Of a DNA stretch of 64,000 nucleotides, positions 54,526-61,550 are shown piece by piece. The notes below the pieces were generated by a model. The model did no database searches and had not been told where the DNA came from. It saw only the letters and a program-made list of their open reading frames with translations. Numbering within the stretch: the first letter of the stretch is position 1; each line of letters starts with the position of its first letter. The DNA is from CAKSHP01 sp045636325 (lineage in GTDB: Bacteria > Bacillota > Clostridia > UBA1381 > UMGS1253), in assembly GCA_045636325.1 (NCBI GenBank), contig JAZTXH010000014.1, forward strand, positions 1 through 64,000, read 5' to 3'. The position numbers were made by a program, and so were the translations under genes.

Positions 54526-55022
54526 TATTATTCCCCCACTTCTATATATTTACAGTTTCATTTTATCTGCCTGATGTTAAGAGTACACACATAACTTTAT
54601 GTGTTTCAAAATCATCTTGAGCTGTCACAAATATTTTCTTTCTGGTTATGCATGCATTACCATCATCAATCTTTAAGATTAAGTTTTCACGTTTCAAAGA
54701 TATGAATTGCCTGTTTTAAATTTTTAATAGTCTTTCACCTTTAACATTCTTTAAACACACACATGCCCTGTACCTCTCCGGCACAGGGCAATATAACTTA
54801 TTAAATTAAGCCCAGAACATTTTGCCCGGTTTCTAACAAATAATAATTCTTAATATTTACAGCACTTTATACTAACAAGACGAAGTGTGCTCATAACCTC
54901 CTTGTTATGATGCAGCTGATTACTCGTAAAGATATTTAACAACCTCCTCAAGACTCATTCCGCCTAATGGAACAGTAATCCCCCAAGTTTCATTTACAAA
55001 ATTCCCTCCAAATTATATAGAC
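54526..55022 (-). ncRNA. Long structured 5' leader of fhs (unidentified cis-element or sRNA)
   Basis: About 500 nt between the promoter at 55029 and fhs. Minus-strand hairpins: TCATAAC/GTTATGA with loop AAGGAG (54891-54910), GCCCTGT/ACAGGGC with loop GCCGGAGAGGT (54765-54789), ACACATA/TATGTGT (54587-54604), and a long-range GATTACT/AGTAATC pair (54974-54980 with 54918-54924). Six GGA/GGAGG motifs lie between 54773 and 55009. It does not match THF or ZTP riboswitches as I know them. On the plus strand the same loops are CCTCC anti-SD-like. Confidence 0.45.
54563..54697 (-). CDS. Possible 44-residue protein in the fhs leader
   Basis: Open frame from TTG 54697 to TAA 54563 with coding-like composition (G+C at codon positions 1, 2 and 3 falls from about 39 to 32 to 25%) and a balanced protein (motif KIDDGNACITRKKIFVTAQD). 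Only a weak ribosome site (AGG 12 nt upstream). The same frame continues upstream past one stop (TAA 54716) to GTG 54784. It may be a leader protein, a decayed gene, or chance within a structured RNA. Confidence 0.25.
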   Translation of the reverse strand: MKRENLILKIDDGNACITRKKIFVTAQDDFETHKVMCVLLTSGR

Positions 55023-55028
55023 ACAATA

Positions 55029-55057
55029 ATTATACATCAAAACGCCGTAATTAGCAA
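55029..55057 (-). promoter_or_regulatory. Promoter of the fhs leader transcript
   Basis: TTGCTA-17 bp-TATAAT on the minus strand, about 500 bp upstream of fhs and the only good promoter in the gap. Confidence 0.75.
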
Positions 55058-55132
55058 GAGTTTTTTGCAGTTTTAATATTAATTTTTTTATGAAATATCC
55101 CATACAACAAACCAATCTCTCACAAACAAAAA

Positions 55133-55170
55133 AAATACCGCAAAATTTTTTAAATATTTTTGCGGTATTT
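55133..55170 (-). terminator. Terminator after gltA-tatD
   Basis: 13-bp stem AAATACCGCAAAA/TTTTGCGGTATTT, 19 bp after the tatD stop; on the minus strand the T-run TATTTTTTTTG follows. Confidence 0.88.
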
Positions 55171-55189
55171 CATAAAAAACAACTTAATA

Positions 55190-55960
55190 TTAAAGTGCAA
55201 TATTAAAAAGCCTACATCCGTTTTCGGAGGTTGCAATTTCGATTTCTTGAAGGCTAACCCCCTTAATCTGCGCAATTTTTTCTGCTATATATCTGAGATT
55301 TGAAGAATCATTCCGTTTTCCTCTTAACGGCTCAGGCGAAAGATAAGGACTATCAGTTTCAATAAATAGCCTGTCCAATGGAACATATTTTACAACATCC
55401 GAAAGTTTTGCTGCATTTTTAAATGTAACGGGTCCGGCAATTGAAATATACATTCCTAAATTAAGAGCCTCTTTTGCCATTTCAACACTACCTGAAAAAC
55501 AGTGAAATACACCACTGGTTTTATCAACCCGGCACGCCCTAAGAATATCCATTGTATCCTTATGTGCATCACGATCATGAATTATTACAGGTTTTCCCAT
55601 TTCATGGGCAAGATTCATCTGTGCTTCAAACCATTTTATCTGCTTATCCTTATAGTCAAAATCATAATAATAATCAAGCCCTATTTCTCCTATAGCACAA
55701 ACCTTTGGATGTTTTGAAAGTTCTCTCAAAACATTTATACATTCATTTGTCATATGTTCGGTATCATGTGGATGAACGCCTACCGAAGCATATATAAAAT
55801 TGTACTCTTCGCTTAATGCAATAGCCCTCTTCGATGATTCAATATCCGCACCTACATCTACAATCAATCCGACTCCGGAATTCCTTATTTTTTCAATTAC
55901 TTCTGATCTGTCTGCAGCAAATTTATCATCATCAATATGTGCATGCGTATCAAATAGCAT
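55190..55960 (-). CDS. tatD: TatD family metal-dependent hydrolase
   Basis: TIM-barrel DNase/hydrolase. Metal-site motifs FDTHAHIDD (residues 3-11), GEIGLDYYYD (about 96-105), IHDRDAHKD (about 133-141), FHCFSGS (about 158-164) and ETDSPYLSPEP (about 207-217). 256 aa. 9 bp after citrate synthase, so co-transcribed with it. Confidence 0.94.
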   Translation of the reverse strand: MLFDTHAHIDDDKFAADRSEVIEKIRNSGVGLIVDVGADIESSKRAIALSEEYNFIYASVGVHPHDTEHMTNECINVLRELSKHPKVCAIGEIGLDYYYDFDYKDKQIKWFEAQMNLAHEMGKPVIIHDRDAHKDTMDILRACRVDKTSGVFHCFSGSVEMAKEALNLGMYISIAGPVTFKNAAKLSDVVKYVPLDRLFIETDSPYLSPEPLRGKRNDSSNLRYIAEKIAQIKGVSLQEIEIATSENGCRLFNIAL

Positions 55961-55969
55961 ATTATCCTC

Positions 55970-57316
55970 CTAGGCCCTGTCTTTAATTTCTACATAATCT
56001 CTTCCACGTATAACAGATTTATATGCAGGACGTATAATCCTTTTATTAACAGTAATTTCTTCTATTCTGTGGGCACACCAACCTGTAATTCTTGCTATTG
56101 CAAAGAGAGGTGTATACAATTCCTGCGGTATATTAAGCATTTTATAAACAAACCCAGAATACATATCCACATTAGCACACATAGTTTTACCATTATGTCT
56201 TATTTGTTCAAACAATTCAGGTGTTAGTCTTTCAATAGTATCATAAAGCATAAACTCTTCCATCATACCTAAACTTTCAGCTAACTCTCTTGCTTTAGCT
56301 TTAAGCATCTTTTCTCTGGGGTCTGAAAGAGTATAAATAGCATGTCCCATACCATACACAAGCCCGGATTTATCGTAAGTTTCGCCTTTGAGAGTTTTTA
56401 CAATATAGTCCTTAATCATGCCTTCGTTTGTAATATCAGATATATTAGCTTTAAAGTCTTCTATCATTCCCATTACCCTTGCGTTAGCACCACCGTGTCT
56501 CGGTCCTTTAAGCGCTCCCACAGCAGCCGCAATTGCACTGTAAGTGTCTGTTCCAGATGACGACAGTACTCGTGTCGCAAACGCCGAATTGTTACCGCCG
56601 CCATGTTCGGCATGCAACATAAGCGCAAGGTCTAAAATTTCTGCTTCCTGACTTGTAAATTTATTATCAGGTCTTATCATATAAAGGAAATTCTCAGCGG
56701 TCGACAAATCCTTTTGCGGCGAATGCAGAAACAAACTTTTACCATCATGATAATGAGCTTTAGCCTGATATCCATACGCAACCATAACAGGCATGCGCGC
56801 AATCAATTCAATAGACTGCCTGAAAATATTTGAAAGACTCACCTCATCCGGATTGTCGTCATAAGAATAGCATACAAGCACACATCGTGCCAACTTGTTC
56901 ATAATATCAGCACTGGGCGCTTTCAAAATCATATCTTCGGTAAATCCCTGCGGCAGCTGTCTGCAATCTGCCAAAAGATTTTTAAAATATCCAAGTTGTT
57001 CTTCAGTGGGCAAATTTCCTGTAAGTAACAAATATGCTACCTCTTCAAATCCAAATCTTTTTTCTGCTTGACATGATGCAACAATTTTACTTACATCAAT
57101 ACCCCTATACCTCAACCTTCCCTCACAAGGAATTTTTTCGCCATCATCAAAAACATATCCTTTAACATCGCCTATAGATGTAAGACCTGCCATAACGCCC
57201 GAACCGTCGTTCTTTCTAAGACCTCGCTGAACATCATATTTTTCGTATAATTCACGTGGTAATGTCTGATACGCATCCTCAACCCCAAAAAAAATCAAAT
57301 CATTTTCATATGCCAT
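55970..57316 (-). CDS. gltA: Citrate synthase
   Basis: Condenses acetyl-CoA with oxaloacetate. Catalytic residues lie in GPRHGGANARVM (His), YGMGHAIYTLSDPR (His) and the C-terminal Asp region; RYRGIDVSKIV is the family N-terminal motif. About 449 aa is the long clostridial form; a 2-methylcitrate synthase activity cannot be excluded. Start ATG 57316 has GAGGTG 9 nt upstream; ATG 57322 is the alternative. Upstream TTGCA repeats suggest regulated expression. It shares oxaloacetate with the oad system. Confidence 0.93.
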   Translation of the reverse strand: MAYENDLIFFGVEDAYQTLPRELYEKYDVQRGLRKNDGSGVMAGLTSIGDVKGYVFDDGEKIPCEGRLRYRGIDVSKIVASCQAEKRFGFEEVAYLLLTGNLPTEEQLGYFKNLLADCRQLPQGFTEDMILKAPSADIMNKLARCVLVCYSYDDNPDEVSLSNIFRQSIELIARMPVMVAYGYQAKAHYHDGKSLFLHSPQKDLSTAENFLYMIRPDNKFTSQEAEILDLALMLHAEHGGGNNSAFATRVLSSSGTDTYSAIAAAVGALKGPRHGGANARVMGMIEDFKANISDITNEGMIKDYIVKTLKGETYDKSGLVYGMGHAIYTLSDPREKMLKAKARELAESLGMMEEFMLYDTIERLTPELFEQIRHNGKTMCANVDMYSGFVYKMLNIPQELYTPLFAIARITGWCAHRIEEITVNKRIIRPAYKSVIRGRDYVEIKDRA

Positions 57317-57387
57317 TGACATATACACCTCACATTCCAATACGTAAACCCCATATATAAATATTTATATATTTTCGTTTATATCAA

Positions 57388-57447
57388 TTATATCATTACC
57401 ATTGCAAAAATGCAAGTTTTTTATTTAGAAATTGCATTTTTTTGCAT
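57388..57447 (-). promoter_or_regulatory. gltA promoter with TTGCA repeats
   Basis: TTGCAT-17 bp-TATAAT on the minus strand (57388-57416). The -35 overlaps the inverted repeat TTGCA-N4-TGCAA (57403-57416), and two further TTGCA direct repeats lie at 57432-57447. The pattern looks like an operator; the TTTGCAAA-type sites of PrpR/RamB regulators are similar, but that is a guess. Confidence 0.55.
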
Positions 57448-57518
57448 TTTTTCCCTTTTCAGTCTGTTTTTTTAGTTTTTATAAACTTTTTCACATTACT
57501 TTCTTGCAAAACAATGTT

Positions 57519-57731
57519 TTATATATTTTTTAATTTTAGTAACAAATCTTCTATTTTATCTTTTGAAATTTTCCCGTCAGCATAAGTCATAATTTTTGCA
57601 AGACTCATTTTTTTAGCCATTGCAAACAACGGTCCTTTCAGCATATGCCCAAACTCAGTTTGTATTAATCTGCTTGCATCTTTATTATTCATTATTTCTC
57701 CAAGTGTAATTTCGTTATTTCTTAAATCCAT
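57519..57731 (-). CDS. Stand-alone helical module resembling C-terminal domains of clostridial glycosidases
   Basis: 70 aa from ATG 57731 (AAAGGAAA upstream). The pattern TLGEIMNN...LIQTEFGHMLKGPLFAMAKKMSLAKIM...KIEDLLLKLKNI resembles the short helical domain found at the C-terminus of many clostridial GH3 enzymes and also alone. Function unknown; a protein-protein contact module is likely. Divergent from the DUF1540 gene. Confidence 0.6.
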   Translation of the reverse strand: MDLRNNEITLGEIMNNKDASRLIQTEFGHMLKGPLFAMAKKMSLAKIMTYADGKISKDKIEDLLLKLKNI

Positions 57732-57831
57732 AATCTCATTTCCTTTCATAAACTTTCGTATATATTTTATTCATTTATTTGAATAAAATGTGTAATTTAT
57801 CAAATACTATTTCAGCAAGGAGGTGATTTTT

Positions 57832-58002
57832 ATGTCATGTAATAAAGCAAATCCAAGCATTGGATGCAGTGTAACTGATTGCAAATATCATTGCCAGTCA
57901 GAAAATTATTGTTCACTTGATAAAATAATGGTTGGTACACATGAAGCGTGCCCCACTGACGATCAATGTACAGACTGTAAATCATTCCAGCGTAAAAACT
58001 AA
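57832..58002 (+). CDS. DUF1540 cysteine-rich protein
   Basis: 56 aa with GCSVTDCKYHCQSENYCSLDKI and TDDQCTDCKSF: spaced Cys/His residues as in DUF1540, probably a zinc-binding knuckle. ATG 57832 follows AAGGAGGTG at 8 nt. Such small proteins are frequent in spore-forming Clostridia and often abundant in spores, but its role is unproven. Confidence 0.85.
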   Translation: MSCNKANPSIGCSVTDCKYHCQSENYCSLDKIMVGTHEACPTDDQCTDCKSFQRKN

Positions 58003-58008
58003 TTGAAA

Positions 58009-58071
58009 AAGCTGTCCTTTTTTTCAAGAAACTTAAAATCCTGCTACACTTTCTTGAGGCAAGGACAGCTT
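58009..58071 (-). terminator. Long hairpin upstream of the DMT gene, minus-strand terminator
   Basis: Outer 11-bp stem AAGCTGTCCTT/AAGGACAGCTT and inner CAAGAAA/TTTCTTG. Only the minus strand has a T-run after it (GCTTTTTC), so it would stop the M42 operon transcript coming from the right. On the plus strand it is part of the leader of the DMT gene. Confidence 0.6.
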
Positions 58072-58100
58072 ATACATAACCATACACAAGGAGAAAAAAT

Positions 58101-58532
58101 ATGTTAGGAACATTTTTTGCAATAATAGCCGGAACTGCCATGAGTATACAAGGTGTATTCAATACCAGACTTTCTGAAAAAATAGGTCTCTATGAATCAA
58201 ATACATTTGTCCAGCTCACTGCTTTTATCGTTTCATTAATCGTTATGTTTCTTTTCGGAAAAGGAAACTTTTCAGAAATTGCAAATGTTAATAAGTTATA
58301 TTTAACAGGAGGTATAATAGGTGTTATAATAACCCTTACAGTTATGCTTTCTATAGGAAATTTAAACCCCACAATTGCAATAAGCATAATACTTATATCT
58401 CAGCTTTTATGCGCTGCTGCAATAGATTTTTTTGGTCTGTTCGATTCACAGAGCGTAACATTTCACATTACAAAAATAATTGGTACCGTTCTTATGATTG
58501 CAGGTGTTATTATTTTTAAACTTAAAAGTTAA
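58101..58532 (+). CDS. DMT-family membrane protein (DUF606/YdcZ type)
   Basis: 143 aa, five hydrophobic helices covering nearly the whole chain, beginning LGTFFAIIAGTAMSIQGVFNTRLSEKIG. The half-size DUF606 proteins act as dimers; substrate unknown. AAGGAG precedes ATG 58101. Its last 11 bp overlap the tail of the convergent M42-like gene. Confidence 0.85.
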   Translation: MLGTFFAIIAGTAMSIQGVFNTRLSEKIGLYESNTFVQLTAFIVSLIVMFLFGKGNFSEIANVNKLYLTGGIIGVIITLTVMLSIGNLNPTIAISIILISQLLCAAAIDFFGLFDSQSVTFHITKIIGTVLMIAGVIIFKLKS

Positions 58533-59466
58533 AATCCGACTCACAAAGTTTTATTAACATGTCAGTTAATGCTTTAACGTCATTTAAATCAATATACTGC
58601 CTTGGTGAATCTTTATATTTAGTTGGAATTAATACATCCAACACCTTCACACCTTCTCCGCAACATTTTACAAATCCGCCGGCAAATATTCCGTCTTTTG
58701 ATACCTTTTCAGTATACGAAATATCATTTTCCTCAGAAACATTCTTCACAATCTGAACTAAATCTGTATCAGAAATCGAATATCCACTTTTCAAATTAAT
58801 CACAAATCCATTTCCGCATTTAATATTATTTTCCTCTCCACATACACCAATGCATACGCAATACTGTGGCGCAATACGCTTACCCGCCACTTTTACACCC
58901 TTAAACCCAATCTGACTTCTACTTGCAAAAACTGCGTATATATCATTTTGCGTATTTTTAAAACTTTTTACAGTTTCAATAAGAGTATACACTCCCGCCC
59001 TTATACCACAAGCTTTTGCAATTATCGAACTATTCCCAACGACAGGCTCACTTACAATAGAAAATACCTCCGCAATTCCTGTAGTTTCACCGCACATATC
59101 TATATATAAATCGCTACTCTTTAAATCATCCACACTTTTTTGATTTTCAACACAAACTACACCTTTTTTTCCATTTAAAAATTCTGCAGTCATATTTACC
59201 ACGCTATCACATTTAACTTCCCCTACAAAGTTAAAATAAGCCTTATTGTCATCTGATACATATGTAACAACTCCCCCTGTCTCATCCATTCCGGTACAAA
59301 GCATAAGTTTAGGAGCATTGCCACATTTGTGTACAATAACATTTCCAACAGAATCTATAATAACCTCATCTGCATATTCCCTAAGTTCATCACAAATAAA
59401 TTCTGCTAGCTTTTTTTCGTTTGCAGAAACTGCATTTATATTACATAATTCAATTATTTTTTTCAT
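58522..59466 (-). CDS. Inactive M42-like peptidase paralogue
   Basis: 314 aa, aligns end to end with the two M42 genes upstream. At the positions of the metal and catalytic residues: the His-x-Asp motif (AHMDE in the paralogues) is TGMDE; the bridging Asp (DD/DN in paralogues) is CGI; the catalytic GluGlu is SQ; the third ligand region is GVCGE; the last His (LHS/MHT) is KDS. Four of five are lost, so no hydrolysis is expected. It lies 27 bp after the middle gene. A structural role within M42-type TET dodecamers is possible. Confidence 0.75.
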   Translation of the reverse strand: MKKIIELCNINAVSANEKKLAEFICDELREYADEVIIDSVGNVIVHKCGNAPKLMLCTGMDETGGVVTYVSDDNKAYFNFVGEVKCDSVVNMTAEFLNGKKGVVCVENQKSVDDLKSSDLYIDMCGETTGIAEVFSIVSEPVVGNSSIIAKACGIRAGVYTLIETVKSFKNTQNDIYAVFASRSQIGFKGVKVAGKRIAPQYCVCIGVCGEENNIKCGNGFVINLKSGYSISDTDLVQIVKNVSEENDISYTEKVSKDGIFAGGFVKCCGEGVKVLDVLIPTKYKDSPRQYIDLNDVKALTDMLIKLCESDFNF

Positions 59467-59493
59467 AACAATCCGTACCCTTCTGATACTATT

Positions 59494-60510
59494 TTATATA
59501 AATTCTCGAACATTTTTCAAAAACTCACTAACAAGATTTCTTGCTGAATAATAATCTTTCTTGTTTACAATACCCGCAGGTGAATGTAAATATCTGCACG
59601 GCACCGAAACAGCAGCCGTTTTAACACCATTTCCCGCAACCTGAATCTCTCTTGCATCATTACCTCCGAAATTTGTTCTTTTGTACTGCACACTTATATT
59701 TTTATCCTCAGCTAATTTATAAAGTTTTTTTGTGAGTTCTACATCCGAATATGAGCCTCTGTCAAGTATCGAAAGTACTGCGCCACCGCCAAGAGTCGTA
59801 ACCTCCATATTTGGTGGCGCACCACTTACATCACTGCAAATGGTACATTCCAATACAACAGCAATATCAGGCTTAATTCTCTCTGAAACTATTTGTGCAC
59901 CTCTTGTGCCTATTTCTTCCTGAACAGTAAAACACAAATATGTGTCATAAAAATACTTTTCTTGAGCAAGAAAAACCATTATATCGCAACCTATTCTGTC
60001 ATCAAGTGCTTTAGCTAAAATTCTTTCATCACCAATTTCAGTGTAAATATCATTAAAGGTTGCATAATCACCAATCTTAACAAATCTTTCAGCTTCAAAT
60101 TTACTTTTTGCGCCAATATCAATTACTAATTTACTTTCATCAGCTACACTGTTTCGTTCTTCTTTATTTTGCAGATGAATTGCTTTAAGCCCTATTACGC
60201 CCGCTGTTTTATTTTCTCCAACAATAACTCTTTTCCCGGGCAATATGCGTTCATCATAACCGCCAACCAATTTAAACTTTAAATATCCATCGTCTGTTAT
60301 GAAGCTTATGATAAAACCAACTTCATCCATATGAGCAGCAATCATAACCTTCTTTTCAGGACTTTGACCTTTAATATAAGCAACAACATTGCCCATTATG
60401 TCAACCTTCACATCATCAACATACGGCTTAATTTTATCAATTATGAAATCTGCAACGCGTTCTTCGTCTCCACTCGCTCCACTAATTTCACACAATTCTT
60501 TCAAAAACAT
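59494..60510 (-). CDS. M42 family glutamyl/aminopeptidase
   Basis: Metallo-aminopeptidase of the tetrahedral (TET) class. Ligands and catalytic residues visible: AAHMDEVG (about residues 64-71), AKALDDRIGCD, QEEIGTRG, VVLECTICSDV, and YLHSPAG (last His). About 338 aa. ATG 60510 with AAGAGGTGAG upstream. Middle gene of three M42 genes after murD; likely degrades short peptides. Confidence 0.92.
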   Translation of the reverse strand: MFLKELCEISGASGDEERVADFIIDKIKPYVDDVKVDIMGNVVAYIKGQSPEKKVMIAAHMDEVGFIISFITDDGYLKFKLVGGYDERILPGKRVIVGENKTAGVIGLKAIHLQNKEERNSVADESKLVIDIGAKSKFEAERFVKIGDYATFNDIYTEIGDERILAKALDDRIGCDIMVFLAQEKYFYDTYLCFTVQEEIGTRGAQIVSERIKPDIAVVLECTICSDVSGAPPNMEVTTLGGGAVLSILDRGSYSDVELTKKLYKLAEDKNISVQYKRTNFGGNDAREIQVAGNGVKTAAVSVPCRYLHSPAGIVNKKDYYSARNLVSEFLKNVREFI

Positions 60511-60525
60511 AAATCTCACCTCTTC

Positions 60526-61548
60526 TTACATCACAGAAGCCTTTTGTAAAAATCCGATTAATAGCCTGATTACACTTTCAATATCATTTATATCAAGTGT
60601 TTCAACCTGAGTATGCATATATTTAAGCGGAATCGATAAAACTGCTGTTGCAACACCTTCGTTACAAACCTGAATTGCCCATGCGTTTGTTCCACTGCTC
60701 CCTCCATCCACTTCAGGATGAATGCTGATATTTTCATCTTTGGCAACGTTTTGAATTATTTTCACAAGCTTTTTTGAAATATTAGGTCCTATCGAATATG
60801 ATGGTCCATCTCCGCATTTATATGCTCTCTCACTGTTGTCAGCAGTAACTCCGTGTGTAACATCAACTGTTATGCATATATCCGGTTTAATTACATTTGC
60901 CGCAATATTAGCACCTGACATATTAAATTCTTCTCCGCATGAAAAAACATAGTATATGTCTGCATCAATGTTTAATTTCGCCAGCTTCTCCGCAGTTTTT
61001 AAAAGCACACACATACCTGCACGATTATCCATACTTTTGGAACTATACTCACTTTCAGAAAGTTTTGTAAACTCACCGCATGCACACGCATAGTCGCCAA
61101 CAGAAACTATTTTTTCTGCATCTTCTTTTGTATATCCTATATCTATTGTCAAGTCATCCCATTTAAATGGTTGTTTAGCCTCATCTTTATTTTGAAGATG
61201 TGGTGGTTTTATCCCTATTACTCCTTTAATATTTTCTCTGCCAAAAACATCAACAACAGATGCCGGAAGTGTTTTTAAATCAACACCGCCAACAGGAACA
61301 AAATGCAAGAACCCCTTTTTATCAATTTCTGAAATCATAAGTCCGATTTCATCCATATGAGCATCGACCATAATCTTTCTTGTGTTGTTTTTACCCCTTT
61401 TCACTCCAAAAACGCTTCCATCGTTTAAAATTCTTATTTCATTACAAAATGGTTTAAGCAAATTTCTTACAAGAGTAATAAGCATATTGGAATTATTATA
61501 TATGCATTGTGTTTCGCACAATTGTTTTAACGTTTGTACCGTTTCCAT
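60526..61548 (-). CDS. M42 family aminopeptidase (second active copy)
   Basis: 340 aa. DAHMDEIGL (about residues 62-70), SKSMDNRAGM (bridging Asp), SCGEEFNMSG (catalytic Glu), TVDVTHGVTAD and YMHTQVE (last His) are all intact. It has GLMISEI like peptidases of the glutamyl type. First of the three M42 genes, directly after murD (2 bp), so co-transcribed. Confidence 0.92.
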   Translation of the reverse strand: METVQTLKQLCETQCIYNNSNMLITLVRNLLKPFCNEIRILNDGSVFGVKRGKNNTRKIMVDAHMDEIGLMISEIDKKGFLHFVPVGGVDLKTLPASVVDVFGRENIKGVIGIKPPHLQNKDEAKQPFKWDDLTIDIGYTKEDAEKIVSVGDYACACGEFTKLSESEYSSKSMDNRAGMCVLLKTAEKLAKLNIDADIYYVFSCGEEFNMSGANIAANVIKPDICITVDVTHGVTADNSERAYKCGDGPSYSIGPNISKKLVKIIQNVAKDENISIHPEVDGGSSGTNAWAIQVCNEGVATAVLSIPLKYMHTQVETLDINDIESVIRLLIGFLQKASVM

Positions 61549-61550
61549 TT

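Noticed and set aside
54851..54895. 14-codon frame MSTLRLVSIKCCKY beside the 54891 hairpin
   Set aside because: Its ATG is only 2-3 nt from the AAGGAGG site and inside the hairpin stem, so initiation is unlikely; no further support.
54700..55022. THF, ZTP or glycine riboswitch before fhs
   Set aside because: I looked for the conserved cores of these classes (for example the ZTP 3' CCGCCUGGGC and the glycine GGAGAG...CGCCGAAGG pattern) on both strands and found only short partial matches.
57830..58027. 65-residue minus-strand frame across the DUF1540 gene
   Set aside because: Opposite strand of a gene with a clear ribosome site and conserved Cys pattern.
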